A stretch of 64,000 nucleotides of DNA from Acidobacteriaceae bacterium. GTDB lineage: Bacteria; Acidobacteriota; Terriglobia; Terriglobales; Acidobacteriaceae. The first letter of the stretch is position 1, and each line of letters opens with the position of its first letter. The stretch covers positions 62,001-126,000 of the forward strand of contig DAIDKP010000024.1 in NCBI GenBank assembly GCA_027449965.1, written 5' to 3'. A model generated the notes under the pieces. That model was given only the letters and a program-made list of their open reading frames with translations, did no database searches and was not told where the DNA came from. Below, piece after piece: positions 1 to 9,490 of the stretch. A program made the position numbers and the translations under genes.

Positions 1-1584
1 GGTGATCTCCGGACGGCGCAGCAGTTGCGCCCAGGTTTGTCCGGCGACCGCGCTCCAGGCCAGTTCCGGCGCAATGGCGGCAAGCTTTTCGGCATGGATC
101 TTTTGCGTTTCCACAAGGCGCTGAAGATGTCGCATACGCTGCTGCTTCTGCTCGTAAGCCCTCCAGGTATCCTCATCGATCAGCCCCAGTTTATGCGCAT
201 AAGGCGTCAGACGACGATCCGCATTATCGATGCGCAGATGCAGGCGAAACTCGGCGCGCGAGGTGAACATGCGATACGGTTCATTCGTACCTTTGGAGAT
301 GAGATCGTCGATGAGAATGCCGGTGTAGCCCTCGCTGCGATCAAGCGTGAACGGCTCACGTCCGCCGATCTGCAACGCTGCATTGATGCCGGCCATGATG
401 CCCTGGCAGCCTGCTTCTTCATAGCCGCTGGTGCCGTTGATCTGCCCGGCAAGAAAGAGTCCGCGAATGCACTTGACCTGAAGGGAGCGATCGAGTTCGG
501 TAGCGTCGACGCTGTCATATTCAATCGCATAACCGGGGCGCAGCATCTCGGCGGATTCCAGACCGGGAATCGAGCGCACCATCTGCCACTGAACCTCCAT
601 CGGTAGTGAGGTGGACATGCCGTTGATGTAGACCTCGTGCGTCGATAGCCCTTCGGGTTCGAGGAAAAACTGATGCTGAGACTTGTCGGGAAACTTGACG
701 ATCTTGTCTTCGATGGAAGGACAGTAACGCGGCCCAACGCCTTCGATCTGGCCGGAATACATCGCCGAGCGACCGACGTTTTCGCGGATGATCTGGAGCG
801 TCTCCGGCGTGGTCCAGGCGATGTGACAACTGATCTGCGGCTGCGCGATGCGCGTGGTGCGAAAGCTGAACGGAGTGGGATCTGCGTCGCCGGGCTGCTC
901 CTCGAATACCTCCCAGCGGATGGTTCGACCGTCGAGACGCGGCGGCGTTCCGGTCTTCAGCCGTGTGGTGCGCAGGCCGAGGCGGCGCAGCGCTTCTCCC
1001 AGCAGAACACTTGCAGGCTCTCCACTGCGGCCCGCTGGATAGCGCTCTTCACCGCAGTGAATCAGGCCATTCAGAAAGGTTCCCGTGGTGATGATCGTGG
1101 CATCGGCCAGCAACTGACGGCCATCGCGCAGCTTCAATCCAATCGCGCGTCGCAAAGGACGTCCCTCCGCATCCAGGCGATGCGGATCCTCATTCAAAAT
1201 CAAGTCCACGGCTTCAGCCTGTCGAATGTGCAGATTGGGCTGCGCTTCTAGTACTTCGCGCATCTTCACGCGATAGAGAGCCTTATCGCACTGCGCGCGC
1301 GGACTCCAGACGGCAGGGCCACGCGAGGTGTTCAACAGGCGAAACTGAATGCCGACCGCATCCGCCACCTGGCCCATGACACCGCCAAGCGCGTCGATCT
1401 CGCGCACCAGGTGACCCTTGGCGATCCCGCCGATCGCCGGATTGCAGCTCATCTGCGCGATGAGGTCAAGATTCATCGTGATGATGGCAGTGCGAAGGCC
1501 CATGCGCGCGGTGGCCATGGCCGCTTCGCAGCCTGCGTGGCCGGCGCCGACGACGGCCACATCGTACTGTTCTGTGAAGCTCAT
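1..1584 (-). CDS. mnmG: tRNA uridine-5-carboxymethylaminomethyl modification enzyme MnmG (3' end outside window)
   Basis: With its partner MnmE this cytosolic FAD enzyme installs the carboxymethylaminomethyl group on U34 of certain tRNA anticodons. Seen: an ATG at 1584 preceded by AGAGG, the dinucleotide-binding motif GAGHAGCE near residue 13, then the family signatures [26 protein letters not shown] and [17 protein letters not shown]. The 528 codons inside the window are open without a frameshift. The family is about 620-650 residues, so roughly the last 100, the helical MnmE-contacting region, lie to the left of base 1. mnmE is not in the window. The call is secure; only the C-terminal end is unknown. 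Confidence 0.97.
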   Translation of the reverse strand, partial: MSFTEQYDVAVVGAGHAGCEAAMATARMGLRTAIITMNLDLIAQMSCNPAIGGIAKGHLVREIDALGGVMGQVADAVGIQFRLLNTSRGPAVWSPRAQCDKALYRVKMREVLEAQPNLHIRQAEAVDLILNEDPHRLDAEGRPLRRAIGLKLRDGRQLLADATIITTGTFLNGLIHCGEERYPAGRSGEPASVLLGEALRRLGLRTTRLKTGTPPRLDGRTIRWEVFEEQPGDADPTPFSFRTTRIAQPQISCHIAWTTPETLQIIRENVGRSAMYSGQIEGVGPRYCPSIEDKIVKFPDKSQHQFFLEPEGLSTHEVYINGMSTSLPMEVQWQMVRSIPGLESAEMLRPGYAIEYDSVDATELDRSLQVKCIRGLFLAGQINGTSGYEEAGCQGIMAGINAALQIGGREPFTLDRSEGYTGILIDDLISKGTNEPYRMFTSRAEFRLHLRIDNADRRLTPYAHKLGLIDEDTWRAYEQKQQRMRHLQRLVETQKIHAEKLAAIAPELAWSAVAGQTWAQLLRRPEIT

Positions 1585-1715
1585 GCAGCCTCTATTGTAC
1601 GGAGAAGCAAAGAGCATGGGAAACAGCCGATGACTCTGGGACCAGCAAGGATCGCCTGCACATCGGCTCCACAGTGCCAGTGCTGCACCCGCTTCATGGA
1701 TTCAAAAGTACGGGT

Positions 1716-3158
1716 TCAAAAGTGAAAGATGAGGTCGCTGGCAGCGGTGAAGACAGTGGCATGACGACCACTGTCGTAGCCATTGCGATCCCAGCTATGG
1801 TCGAGACGAATCTCGGGGCGAAGCTGAATCGTCGAGCCGAACCAGTGTTGCCAGGAGAGCGTGTTTTCGGTGTAGCGCGTGGCAAAGCCAGTGCGTTGGC
1901 CCTTCTGATCATCGAGCATGTCGCTGCGAAACGAGAGCAGGTCATGCGGCGAAAACTGGCGCTCGATATAGTTCACGGCGGCATACTCGGGCGCAGTACA
2001 GCGCTGCTCACCGAATGCGCAGACCGCGCCGCTGGTTCCAGTTTCGATAGGCAGCGAGCCGGAGACGCTGGGCACCTGCGTCTGGTACATGTACCAGGCC
2101 TCGGTGGCAAGCACCCATTTGCGCGAAAAGCTGTGATACCACGTGGCGTCGTACTGCTGAAGGTTGTTGTAGGCGTAATGGCCGTTGTTGATGCCATTGG
2201 CACAGAGATACAGATTGTCGTGAACCGATGCCGACGTGTAACTAACGCAGGCCGTCGCTGATGGCCTGGCATCGGAGGTCCACGGCGCGACATCATGACC
2301 GGCGATGATGCCAGCCTGAACAAGCCAGCGGTCGTTGAGCTTGACGGTGGCCACAGCTCCCGTGTCGGTGAAAGGATCGACGGAGTAGAGCAGCGAGTGG
2401 CTGTACATAAAGTTGCCCGGAGCAAGCTGCGATTCGATGCCAGGCAGCGAGATGAAGCGCCCGATGCGCAGATTCATACCCTGAGCAACACGCGCAAAAT
2501 AGAGATCGACGTACTCCATCGTCGGGTCGAAGCCATACTGATGATGATCGACGTACCACTGGCGGTAGCCGTAGCCCTTGTCGATGGTGTAGCGGTAGTC
2601 CGTACCGTAAAGAGCTGTGAGGTGATAGCCCCAGTCGAAGTGCTTCTGCTGCACGGTATCGGGCAGCCGCTCCAGATAGATGACACCCTGGCCGAGTTCC
2701 ACGCGGTTGGGATAAGCGTCGTCGGCGATCGGATCATTGCGAAAACCGGCGGAGCTGGCATCGACGGTTGGCTCAAACCAGCCATAGAGTTTACTGCGTA
2801 CAGCAGCAGTGCGAGCGTCGCCGAGCCAAGCGGTCATAAGCGGATAACTGTTGGTATCCGGCTCGCCGATCGTCGATGAGCCGCCGTAGCTCCAGTCCGA
2901 ACCAGGGAATGGCGGAGAATCGAGCGGTGAGGGCGCGCCACGACGCGCCGGAGCAGGCGAAGCGGATGATGCAGGCTGCGGATGCCAGTCAGCGCGGTAA
3001 TAGGCCGTGAGCCGACGAAAAAAGTCCGGACTGGGCGCGGATGGCTGAGCGGGGGCAGCGGATTGTGCGCAAACACCAATGCCGCTGAACAGAAAAGTGA
3101 ACGCCAAAACAAGGATCAGACGAACAGAAACGTCGGGAGAGGCTGATAATCGATTCAC
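1716..3158 (-). CDS. OmpL-like (BBP2 family) outer-membrane beta-barrel porin
   Basis: A predicted 480-residue outer-membrane protein. The chosen GTG start at 3158 gives a classical signal peptide: short charged N-terminus, hydrophobic stretch LILVLAFTFLFSGIGV, and probable cleavage after VCAQ. A Pro/Ala/Ser-rich linker follows, then alternating aromatic and polar beta-strand sequence (for example DWGYHLTALYGTDYRY and QYDATWYHSFSRKW). The chain ends in Phe, as expected for a barrel recognised by BamA. The frame is open further upstream to 3527, but that part has no ATG, lacks secretion features and runs over the divergent AIM24 gene. Transported substrate cannot be inferred. Two Cys pairs (CVSY, CAN; CAFGEQRC) are notable for a barrel. 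It stands alone, divergent from the AIM24-family gene. Confidence 0.8.
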   Translation of the reverse strand: MNRLSASPDVSVRLILVLAFTFLFSGIGVCAQSAAPAQPSAPSPDFFRRLTAYYRADWHPQPASSASPAPARRGAPSPLDSPPFPGSDWSYGGSSTIGEPDTNSYPLMTAWLGDARTAAVRSKLYGWFEPTVDASSAGFRNDPIADDAYPNRVELGQGVIYLERLPDTVQQKHFDWGYHLTALYGTDYRYTIDKGYGYRQWYVDHHQYGFDPTMEYVDLYFARVAQGMNLRIGRFISLPGIESQLAPGNFMYSHSLLYSVDPFTDTGAVATVKLNDRWLVQAGIIAGHDVAPWTSDARPSATACVSYTSASVHDNLYLCANGINNGHYAYNNLQQYDATWYHSFSRKWVLATEAWYMYQTQVPSVSGSLPIETGTSGAVCAFGEQRCTAPEYAAVNYIERQFSPHDLLSFRSDMLDDQKGQRTGFATRYTENTLSWQHWFGSTIQLRPEIRLDHSWDRNGYDSGRHATVFTAASDLIFHF

Positions 3159-3401
3159 TCGGATCTCGGATAGATATATTTTCTTACCGCTATAAATGAA
3201 GCCTATCAGACGATGAAGTAGCTCTGGTCTCAGCGGCGGATTTTTCTGGACAATTGCAAGCGCGACGCGACACGACTCAAATGGAATCAGGATGGAACTT
3301 TGGGACGAAAAAGAACGTTCTATACTGCATACGTAGCCGCGTATGGGGTTTATGCCGAGCCAGCAACACACCCGGGGCGACGCGCGGCAAGGAGCGTTTT
3401 C

Positions 3402-4157
3402 ATGCAGTCGAGAATAGTGGGAACCACGATGCCAGTCCTGGAGTTTCAACTGGATCACAACGATTGTGTGATCTCGGAGGCAGGCGAACTTTCCTGGATG
3501 TCGAGTTCCGTACAGATGACGACGCACACGCAGTTTGGCGGCGGAGGTGGATTTTTTGGAGCGCTGAAGCGGGTGGTCGGCGGTGGATCACTGTTCATGA
3601 CAGAGTATCGCGCGTTCGGCGCACCGGGAGAGGTGGCGTTTGCAACTCGCGTGCCGGGCCATATTGTGCCGGTTGAGGTGCGTCCGGGGCAGGAATATCT
3701 GATCCATCGCCACGGTTTTCTGTGCGCAACGGAACAGATTCAGCTTTCGATTGGCTTCCAGCAATCGCTGGGGGCTGGCATCTTTGGCGGCGATGGATTT
3801 CTTTTGCAGCGGGTGGGCGGAGTAGGCACGGCCTGGCTTGAGCTTTCCGGCGAAGTGGTGCCGCGAGACCTGGCTCCAGGAGAGACGCTGCTGGTTCATC
3901 CCGGACACGTTGGAGCGTTTCAATCCTCGGTGGGATTCCAGATTACGACCGTGCGCGGGATCAGGAATCTCATCTTCGGTGGAGACGGAATTTTTCTGGC
4001 CGCGCTGACCGGGCCGGGACGCATCTGGCTGCAGACACTGCCGATTGCAAAACTCGCTCATCAGATCCAGCAATACCTGCCTTCCGCGCAGCAGGAGAGT
4101 GTGCAGGGTGGTGTGGTTGGCGGCATCGTCGGCTCCATCCTGGACGGCATGCGATAA
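3402..4157 (+). CDS. AIM24 / TIGR00266 family protein
   Basis: A 251-residue beta-rich protein of the AIM24 family, bacterial relatives of a mitochondrial biogenesis protein; the biochemical role is unknown. The start at 3402 has AAGGAG seven bases upstream. Family hallmarks seen: an early VISEAGELSWMS segment, a glycine-rich turn GGGGGFFGALKRVVGGGS, a later IFGGDGFLLQRVGG, and the closing GIRNLIFGGDGIFLAALTGPG, with internal pseudo-repeats typical of the double beta-helix fold. No signal peptide, so probably cytosolic or peripheral. The C-terminal tail is Gly/Val-rich (GGVVGGIVGS). The cytochrome gene begins 98 bases further on the same strand, so co-transcription is possible but not shown. 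Confidence 0.85.
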   Translation: MQSRIVGTTMPVLEFQLDHNDCVISEAGELSWMSSSVQMTTHTQFGGGGGFFGALKRVVGGGSLFMTEYRAFGAPGEVAFATRVPGHIVPVEVRPGQEYLIHRHGFLCATEQIQLSIGFQQSLGAGIFGGDGFLLQRVGGVGTAWLELSGEVVPRDLAPGETLLVHPGHVGAFQSSVGFQITTVRGIRNLIFGGDGIFLAALTGPGRIWLQTLPIAKLAHQIQQYLPSAQQESVQGGVVGGIVGSILDGMR

Positions 4158-4255
4158 CGGTGCATCAGAAAGATTTGCATCGTGATCCATCCAAACACGG
4201 GGTTGCTCTGGACAGCGCCTGGGGACACTTGCGATCTTTGCTGAGGCGGGAATGT

Positions 4256-6046
4256 ATGGCGCGATTCTCTTTCCGGATTCGAGCGGGTTTGCAGTGGCTC
4301 TGTCTGACGACCGTGTGGACACTCAGTGCCAGCATGAGTCATGCTTTGCCCACAAAGCAGCAGGATCATCCCGCGGCCAAGGCGGAATACATCGGATCTG
4401 AATCCTGTTCGCGCTGCCATCTGGCAATTGCGCGCAGTTTTTCCAAAGCCAGCATGGGCCGTTCCCTGACGACGATCACCCCGCAGTTTCTGGCCACTTT
4501 GCCGCTGCCAGCCACCTATACCGATCCCGACACGCATCACTCCTATAGCGTCTATGCACAGGGCGGCAAACTCTGGCAGTCGGAGTTTCAACAGGCGCCG
4601 TCGAGCAGCGGAATGGCCGACCATGCGCCGGAGCAGGAAATCTTTCGCTCCACGCACCAGATTCCGTGGATTATCGGGACGGGGGAGAATGGCTATGGCG
4701 GGCTGCTGGTGCGCGGCGGATATCTATTTCAAGCTCCGCTGTCCTACTACTCGACTGCGCAAAAGTGGCAGCTTTCTCCCGGCTACCAGCATGGCGACTA
4801 CGGATTCAACCGCATCCTCCAACCCGGTTGCATTTCGTGCCACAGCGGGCGACCGAGGCCCATTGCCGGATACGACGGAAAGTACGAAGACCCGCCCTTC
4901 TCTCATGTATCGATTGGTTGTGAAAACTGTCATGGACCGGGATCGGTTCATGTGGCAGCCATGGATCAGGGCGAAGAGGTCAAAGGGCGCGATGACACCA
5001 TCGTCAATCCTGTACGGCTGACGCGCGATTTGTCCGACGACATCTGCATGTCATGCCATGAGATTGGCGATGCGCGTGTGTTGGAGCCAGGCCGCACCTA
5101 TCAGGATTTCCGACCGGGCCAGCCGCTGAGCCAGACCGTAGCCATCTTCAACGTTACGCCTTCACGCCAGAATCCGCCGGATATGGATCATCTTGAGCAT
5201 TACTCGTCCATGATCCTGAGCAAGTGTTATCGCGCCAGTCTGAACCAGCCCGCTGCTCACCAGATGCGCTGCATCAGCTGCCACGATCCTCACGTGGAGC
5301 CGACTCACGCCGAAGCGCCCGCATACTTCAATGGAAAGTGCATGCAGTGTCACACGCAGAAAAGCTGCACGGAGCAAGTGGCTCTGCGACGCGCAACCAC
5401 ACCAGCGGACAACTGTATTGGCTGCCACATGCCCCGGCGCCCGATCACGACGATCTCACATACTTCCGCGACGAACCATCGGATTCTGGCGCGATCCGAC
5501 GAACCGCTGCCAGAGGCAATCTTTCAGCAGGCTTCCCCTCAAATGCCTCAGATGATTGACCTGGACGCTCCCGCAGGGCATCCACTTCCGTCGATGCGGA
5601 CGCGCATGCTTGCGGATCGACTCTTGATGGACAAGCACCCGGAGATTGAAAAGGACTGGCGCACAACACTGGCAACGCTCGAGCAATCCGATCCCAACGA
5701 CTCTCAGGTGCAGATGAATCTGGGACATCGAGATATGCTCGATCAGCAGTTCCCGAGCGCGCTCGATCACCTGCAGCGTGCTTTGCGCCTGGATCAACGG
5801 CTGGCGGAAGCTTGGGTTGACTTGTCCTCCGTGCAGGCAAAACTCGGGATGAAGGATGCCGCGATAGCGTCCGCGCGCGCGGCTGTGGCGCTGAATCCGT
5901 ACGCGACTCCACTGCAAAGGACTCTTATCACGCGACTCATCGACGCACAGCAGTATGACCAGGCGGTGTCGACGATGAAACAGTATCTGGAGCGCTTTCC
6001 TGAAGATGATTTCATCCGCAAGGCGCTCGCGATTGCAGAGCAATAG
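4256..6046 (+). CDS. Heptahaem cytochrome c with C-terminal TPR repeats (first tandem copy)
   Basis: A 596-residue exported multihaem cytochrome. The ATG at 4256, preceded by GAGG, opens a signal peptide (MARFSFRIRAGLQWLCL... ending SMSHA). Seven CXXCH haem-binding motifs follow between about residues 51 and 390: CSRCH, CISCH, CENCH, CMSCH, CISCH, CMQCH and CIGCH. From about residue 440 the sequence becomes helical with tetratricopeptide repeats (AEAWVDLSSVQAKLGMKD and neighbours). Periplasmic electron transfer with the TPR part acting as docking surface is the reasonable inference; redox partner and substrate are unknown. The next gene is a close paralogue 85 bases downstream, indicating tandem duplication and probably one operon. 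Confidence 0.88.
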   Translation: MARFSFRIRAGLQWLCLTTVWTLSASMSHALPTKQQDHPAAKAEYIGSESCSRCHLAIARSFSKASMGRSLTTITPQFLATLPLPATYTDPDTHHSYSVYAQGGKLWQSEFQQAPSSSGMADHAPEQEIFRSTHQIPWIIGTGENGYGGLLVRGGYLFQAPLSYYSTAQKWQLSPGYQHGDYGFNRILQPGCISCHSGRPRPIAGYDGKYEDPPFSHVSIGCENCHGPGSVHVAAMDQGEEVKGRDDTIVNPVRLTRDLSDDICMSCHEIGDARVLEPGRTYQDFRPGQPLSQTVAIFNVTPSRQNPPDMDHLEHYSSMILSKCYRASLNQPAAHQMRCISCHDPHVEPTHAEAPAYFNGKCMQCHTQKSCTEQVALRRATTPADNCIGCHMPRRPITTISHTSATNHRILARSDEPLPEAIFQQASPQMPQMIDLDAPAGHPLPSMRTRMLADRLLMDKHPEIEKDWRTTLATLEQSDPNDSQVQMNLGHRDMLDQQFPSALDHLQRALRLDQRLAEAWVDLSSVQAKLGMKDAAIASARAAVALNPYATPLQRTLITRLIDAQQYDQAVSTMKQYLERFPEDDFIRKALAIAEQ

Positions 6047-6131
6047 ACGCCGTGAATATCTGTCGCGCAAGCGACGAACCATACGGCCGACTCCGATGAA
6101 ACTTTCCGCGTAATTCGCTCGTCATCTGAAC

Positions 6132-7952
6132 ATGACAATCCGCTGGCTTCGCGGGCGCTGCCCCGGGAACCTTTCTGCTCGCTGTGAGCTGGAAGCCAGA
6201 CAAATTGTACTGATGGGGATTTGGTGTCTTCTGTCAGTGGCTATGGCTGCACCGCGAACTTCGTTTGCGGTGCAGCCTGCCCATGAAAACTATTCTTCGC
6301 AGTCGGCAACATATGCGGGCTCGGCAGCTTGCACGCCATGCCACTCACAAATAGCTGCCAGTTTTTCCGCCTCCAGCATGGGCCGTTCCATGACGGAAGC
6401 ACATACTTCCTCGCTGCGCGGATTCGCACTGCCGCAGACGTTGTACAGCGCTGTGCTGGATCGCCATTACGAGATTGCAACTGCGAACGGCAAGGTGGTC
6501 GAGAGCGAATGGCAGAGCGCTGCGGATGGCAGGGAAATCTTCCGCGAGACTCATTCCATTCGCTGGATTATTGGCGCAGATGCAAATGGCTTTGGTGGTG
6601 TCGTGGACCAGTCCGGCTATCTGACAGAAGCTCCGGCATCCTACTACCCCAAAACAGGGAAATGGGATCTTTCGCCCGGCTATCAGCGTGGCGACTATGG
6701 CTTCAGTCGAATCATTGCACCGGGTTGCATCTTCTGCCACAGCGGCAGGCCACGCCCCGTCAATGGTGCACTGGGAAAGTATGACAAGCCCGCATTCTCG
6801 CAACTTGCCATTGGATGCGAGAACTGCCACGGTCCGGGTTCAGCGCACATCGCAGCCATGAATGCAGGCCGTGTCTGGCCACCGGGCAGAGATCCAAGCA
6901 TCGTGAATCCGGAACACCTGACGGCGATGCGATCCGATGATATCTGCATGTCCTGCCATCAGACCGGCGATGCGCGCGCATTTGAGCCAGGCAAGTCGTA
7001 TCTGGATTTTCGCCCAAGTGAGCCGCTCAACCGCGTACTTGCCATTCTGATGGTGCCGCCGACACCGGATCATCCGCCAACACGCGATCACGTGCAGCAC
7101 TACTATTCGATGACGCTGAGCAAGTGTTACCGCGCGAGCCTGAACCAGCCCGCTGCGCAGCAGATGCGTTGTATTACCTGCCACGATCCACACGTGGAGC
7201 CAACCCACGCCGAAGCGCCTGCCTACTTCAATCGAAAATGCATGCAGTGCCACACGCAATCAAGCTGCACGGAATCGGCTGCACTGCGTCGCGCCACAAC
7301 TCCAGCCAACAACTGCATTGGCTGCCACATGCCCAAGCGCGATGATCTTGCGCTCTCACACAGCGCGCTCACCAACCATCGCATCGTGCGCAGTGAAGAC
7401 GAGCCATTTCCTGCCATCACTTTCCATCAGACGACCGCCGCTCTACCTGACCTGATCTATCTCGATCGCGAATCCACTGGACGACAAAAGCCATCCTCGT
7501 TGACTCTGCTTCAGGCCTATGATCAGCTCCGGCGCGATCATCCCGAATATCAGGCAAGCTACGATCGCCTGCTCACACAAGTGGCCGCTACGCAGCCAGA
7601 GAATGCTGAGGTTCTGGCTCAACTGGGACACCGAGAACTGAAGCAGGGGGATCGGGTTGATGCGGAAACTCATCTGAAACATGCGGCTACGCTGGATCCT
7701 GAGCTGCCACAGGTGTTCTCAGATCTGTCCGCATTCAGTGCTCAACAAGGTGACTCGGCATCGGCGATCGCCTTTGCGCAGCGTGCCGCTGCGCTCGATC
7801 CGTTCAATGCCAATCGTCGTCGCGATCTGGTTGTACGGCTGATCGATGCACAACAGTATTCGACCGCCGTGGCCACGATGAAGCAATTTCTGGCGGAGTT
7901 TCCAGAGGACGCTTTCCTTCGCAAAGCGCTCGCCATCGCCGAGCAACCATAA
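6132..7952 (+). CDS. Heptahaem cytochrome c with C-terminal TPR repeats (second tandem copy)
   Basis: Paralogue of the preceding gene, up to 606 residues. It has the same seven CXXCH motifs in the same order (CTPCH, CIFCH, CENCH, CMSCH, CITCH, CMQCH, CIGCH) and the same C-terminal TPR block ending MKQFLAEFPEDAFLRKALA. Around the fifth and sixth haem sites the two copies are nearly identical (HDPHVEPTHAEAPAYFN in both), while the N-terminal and TPR parts have diverged. The start is uncertain: the ATG at 6132 has no good ribosome-binding site, and an ATG at 6213 would begin directly in the hydrophobic signal segment MGIWCLLSVAMAAP. Expected to be periplasmic. The queD gene follows convergently, 16 bases beyond the stop. 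Confidence 0.87.
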   Translation: MTIRWLRGRCPGNLSARCELEARQIVLMGIWCLLSVAMAAPRTSFAVQPAHENYSSQSATYAGSAACTPCHSQIAASFSASSMGRSMTEAHTSSLRGFALPQTLYSAVLDRHYEIATANGKVVESEWQSAADGREIFRETHSIRWIIGADANGFGGVVDQSGYLTEAPASYYPKTGKWDLSPGYQRGDYGFSRIIAPGCIFCHSGRPRPVNGALGKYDKPAFSQLAIGCENCHGPGSAHIAAMNAGRVWPPGRDPSIVNPEHLTAMRSDDICMSCHQTGDARAFEPGKSYLDFRPSEPLNRVLAILMVPPTPDHPPTRDHVQHYYSMTLSKCYRASLNQPAAQQMRCITCHDPHVEPTHAEAPAYFNRKCMQCHTQSSCTESAALRRATTPANNCIGCHMPKRDDLALSHSALTNHRIVRSEDEPFPAITFHQTTAALPDLIYLDRESTGRQKPSSLTLLQAYDQLRRDHPEYQASYDRLLTQVAATQPENAEVLAQLGHRELKQGDRVDAETHLKHAATLDPELPQVFSDLSAFSAQQGDSASAIAFAQRAAALDPFNANRRRDLVVRLIDAQQYSTAVATMKQFLAEFPEDAFLRKALAIAEQP

Positions 7953-7968
7953 TGCACTGGCGGTTGCG

Positions 7969-8346
7969 CTACTCGTAGTAGGTAGCGGTCGTTGTATCCG
8001 TCTCCCAGATGGTGCAATCCTTCACATGCACACGCCCCTGAGTCATTGCAATCAACTGTGCGCTGGTCTCTTCATAAAAATAGCGGGCGAGGTTTTCCGC
8101 AGATGGATTGATTCGCGTGAATGGCTCCAGATCGTTGAGCATCTGGTGATCGATGCGATCAATCACTGGTCGCATCACCTGCTTCAACAGCTTGAAGTCC
8201 AGCAGTAATCCTGCTTCATCCAGTTCACGACCAGCTAGCGTTACACGGACCTTGTAGTTGTGTCCATGCGGGTTTTCGCACTTTCCGCGATAGTTGCGGA
8301 GAAAATGTCCAGAAGAGAATCCTGACTCTACAGTTACTTCGTACAT
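7969..8346 (-). CDS. queD: 6-carboxytetrahydropterin synthase / 6-pyruvoyl-tetrahydropterin synthase family (QueD-like)
   Basis: A 125-residue cytosolic enzyme of the T-fold PTPS family; QueD converts dihydroneopterin triphosphate to 6-carboxytetrahydropterin in queuosine and 7-deazapurine synthesis. Zinc-binding histidines are visible in SSGHFL and HGHNY, the catalytic Cys in GKCENPHGH, and a closing glutamate in IWETDTTTATY. The ATG at 8346 is preferred over upstream in-frame starts because it matches the family N-terminus (MYEVTVESGFSSGH) and avoids overlap with the next gene. Whether it serves queuosine or folate/biopterin metabolism cannot be told: no queC, queE or folE is nearby. A pterin dehydratase gene does occur near 54 kb. 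Confidence 0.85.
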   Translation of the reverse strand: MYEVTVESGFSSGHFLRNYRGKCENPHGHNYKVRVTLAGRELDEAGLLLDFKLLKQVMRPVIDRIDHQMLNDLEPFTRINPSAENLARYFYEETSAQLIAMTQGRVHVKDCTIWETDTTTATYYE

Positions 8347-8395
8347 GCTTCGACTTTCTTTCCAGCGCGTCCATGGGTACGCGCATTCTAAGAGA

Positions 8396-8653
8396 TTACG
8401 GTTTTCGCCTGCGGGCGCGGTCTGCCAGTCGTTGTTGCTCGCTGCGCCTGTCCACCTGCTCAAAAAGGTGAGTCAACATGCCCACGAGCGCAGAGGCCAG
8501 TGCACCCACCAGCAGGATCAGTGAGAGCGTCTTCCACAGTGTGCCGTTGGCAGGCAAGCCGGGCTGAAAGCTCGAGGGAACGAACGCCATGCCACAGGCG
8601 ATGAGCGAGAACGCTGCCAATGTGGCCGCCAGTGCATAAAAATTGCGCGACAT
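8396..8653 (-). CDS. Small two-helix membrane protein, unknown function
   Basis: An 85-residue protein with ATG at 8653 preceded by GGGAGAGA. Two hydrophobic helices are seen: residues about 6-25 (ALAATLAAFSLIACGMAF) and 40-60 (TLSLILLVGALASALVGML), then a highly charged cytosolic tail (VDRRSEQQRLADRARRRKP). I do not recognise the family. It lies 49 bases upstream of queD and downstream of copB on the same strand, so it could be carried on either transcript. Composition and a clean ribosome-binding site support a real gene. Confidence 0.6.
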   Translation of the reverse strand: MSRNFYALAATLAAFSLIACGMAFVPSSFQPGLPANGTLWKTLSLILLVGALASALVGMLTHLFEQVDRRSEQQRLADRARRRKP

Positions 8654-8734
8654 GCGATGCGTCTCTCCCCTGTGTCTATTGTATGCGGACACCGCTCCCC
8701 GCGTTGGAGAACGATAGCTCATGCTCACTCTTGA

Positions 8735-9490
8735 CTAGCGCCAGACGAACAATCCAAAGACAAAGCTCGACTGATGATCCGGTTGGCTCGACTGCCTGAC
8801 AAAATCTGCTGCATCGCCAAAGCGGCCATTCCAGGCAAATCCAACATACGGAGCAACCTTGCGAGTAATTTCATATCGAAGCCGAACTCCGGCATCGAGA
8901 TCGGAGAGTCCGGAGCCAACGGCGCGCGGCGCGTCGTCCTGGCTATAAAAATTCAGCTCGGCCTCGGGTTGCACGATCCACCGCTGCGTCAGCAGCAAAT
9001 CTTCCATGGATACAATGCGGCCCGCGACTCGTCCTCCGTTGCGCAGATAAAGCGTGGGCGCAAACTCGAAGTGATAGGGCGCAAGTCCCTCCACTCCCAC
9101 AGCAAACCAGGCACGTGTCGGATCAGAATCGATATCCATACGCAGCCCGGCCTGTGCATCAAAGTAGCGAAATCGCGGAAGCGGCCGATCATAGAGCAGT
9201 TCATGATCTCCGTCGCTTACGGTTGCACCATGGACAAAAGCCTCGGACTTGACCCAGAGCCGATGGGTATCGCCTCCGTGCCACGCTTCACCATCCCAGC
9301 GCAACTCGCTTGAATCTCCACGGGTCCGCCCCTCAAGCTGATCCAGCAGGATGTGTGTGAATCGGTGTTCCGGCATTGCAGCCGACATGCTCGGTTGCTG
9401 CGCGCAAAGCGTTGCAGATGCATGACAGACAGCGAGACAGACAAGAAGTGCAAGCAGATGATTCCATGGTGAAGGTCGTCGCGCTTTCAT
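8735..9490 (-). CDS. copB: Copper resistance protein B (outer-membrane CopB/PcoB family)
   Basis: A 251-residue outer-membrane protein of the CopB/PcoB family, which works with CopA in periplasmic copper sequestration or oxidation. It begins with a signal peptide (HLLALLVCLAVCHASATLCAQ) and contains family patterns: LWVKSEAFVHGATVSD, LLYDRPLPRFRYFDAQAG, GVEGLAPYHFE and TQRWIVQPEAELNFYSQDD. It ends in YEITRKVAPYVGF, then GLFVWR. The ATG at 9490 overlaps the copA stop as ATGA, so translation is probably coupled. The N-terminal region is shorter and less Met/His-rich than in proteobacterial CopB; that copper-binding role may have moved to the Met-rich protein at the head of the cluster. Confidence 0.9.
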   Translation of the reverse strand: MKARRPSPWNHLLALLVCLAVCHASATLCAQQPSMSAAMPEHRFTHILLDQLEGRTRGDSSELRWDGEAWHGGDTHRLWVKSEAFVHGATVSDGDHELLYDRPLPRFRYFDAQAGLRMDIDSDPTRAWFAVGVEGLAPYHFEFAPTLYLRNGGRVAGRIVSMEDLLLTQRWIVQPEAELNFYSQDDAPRAVGSGLSDLDAGVRLRYEITRKVAPYVGFAWNGRFGDAADFVRQSSQPDHQSSFVFGLFVWR

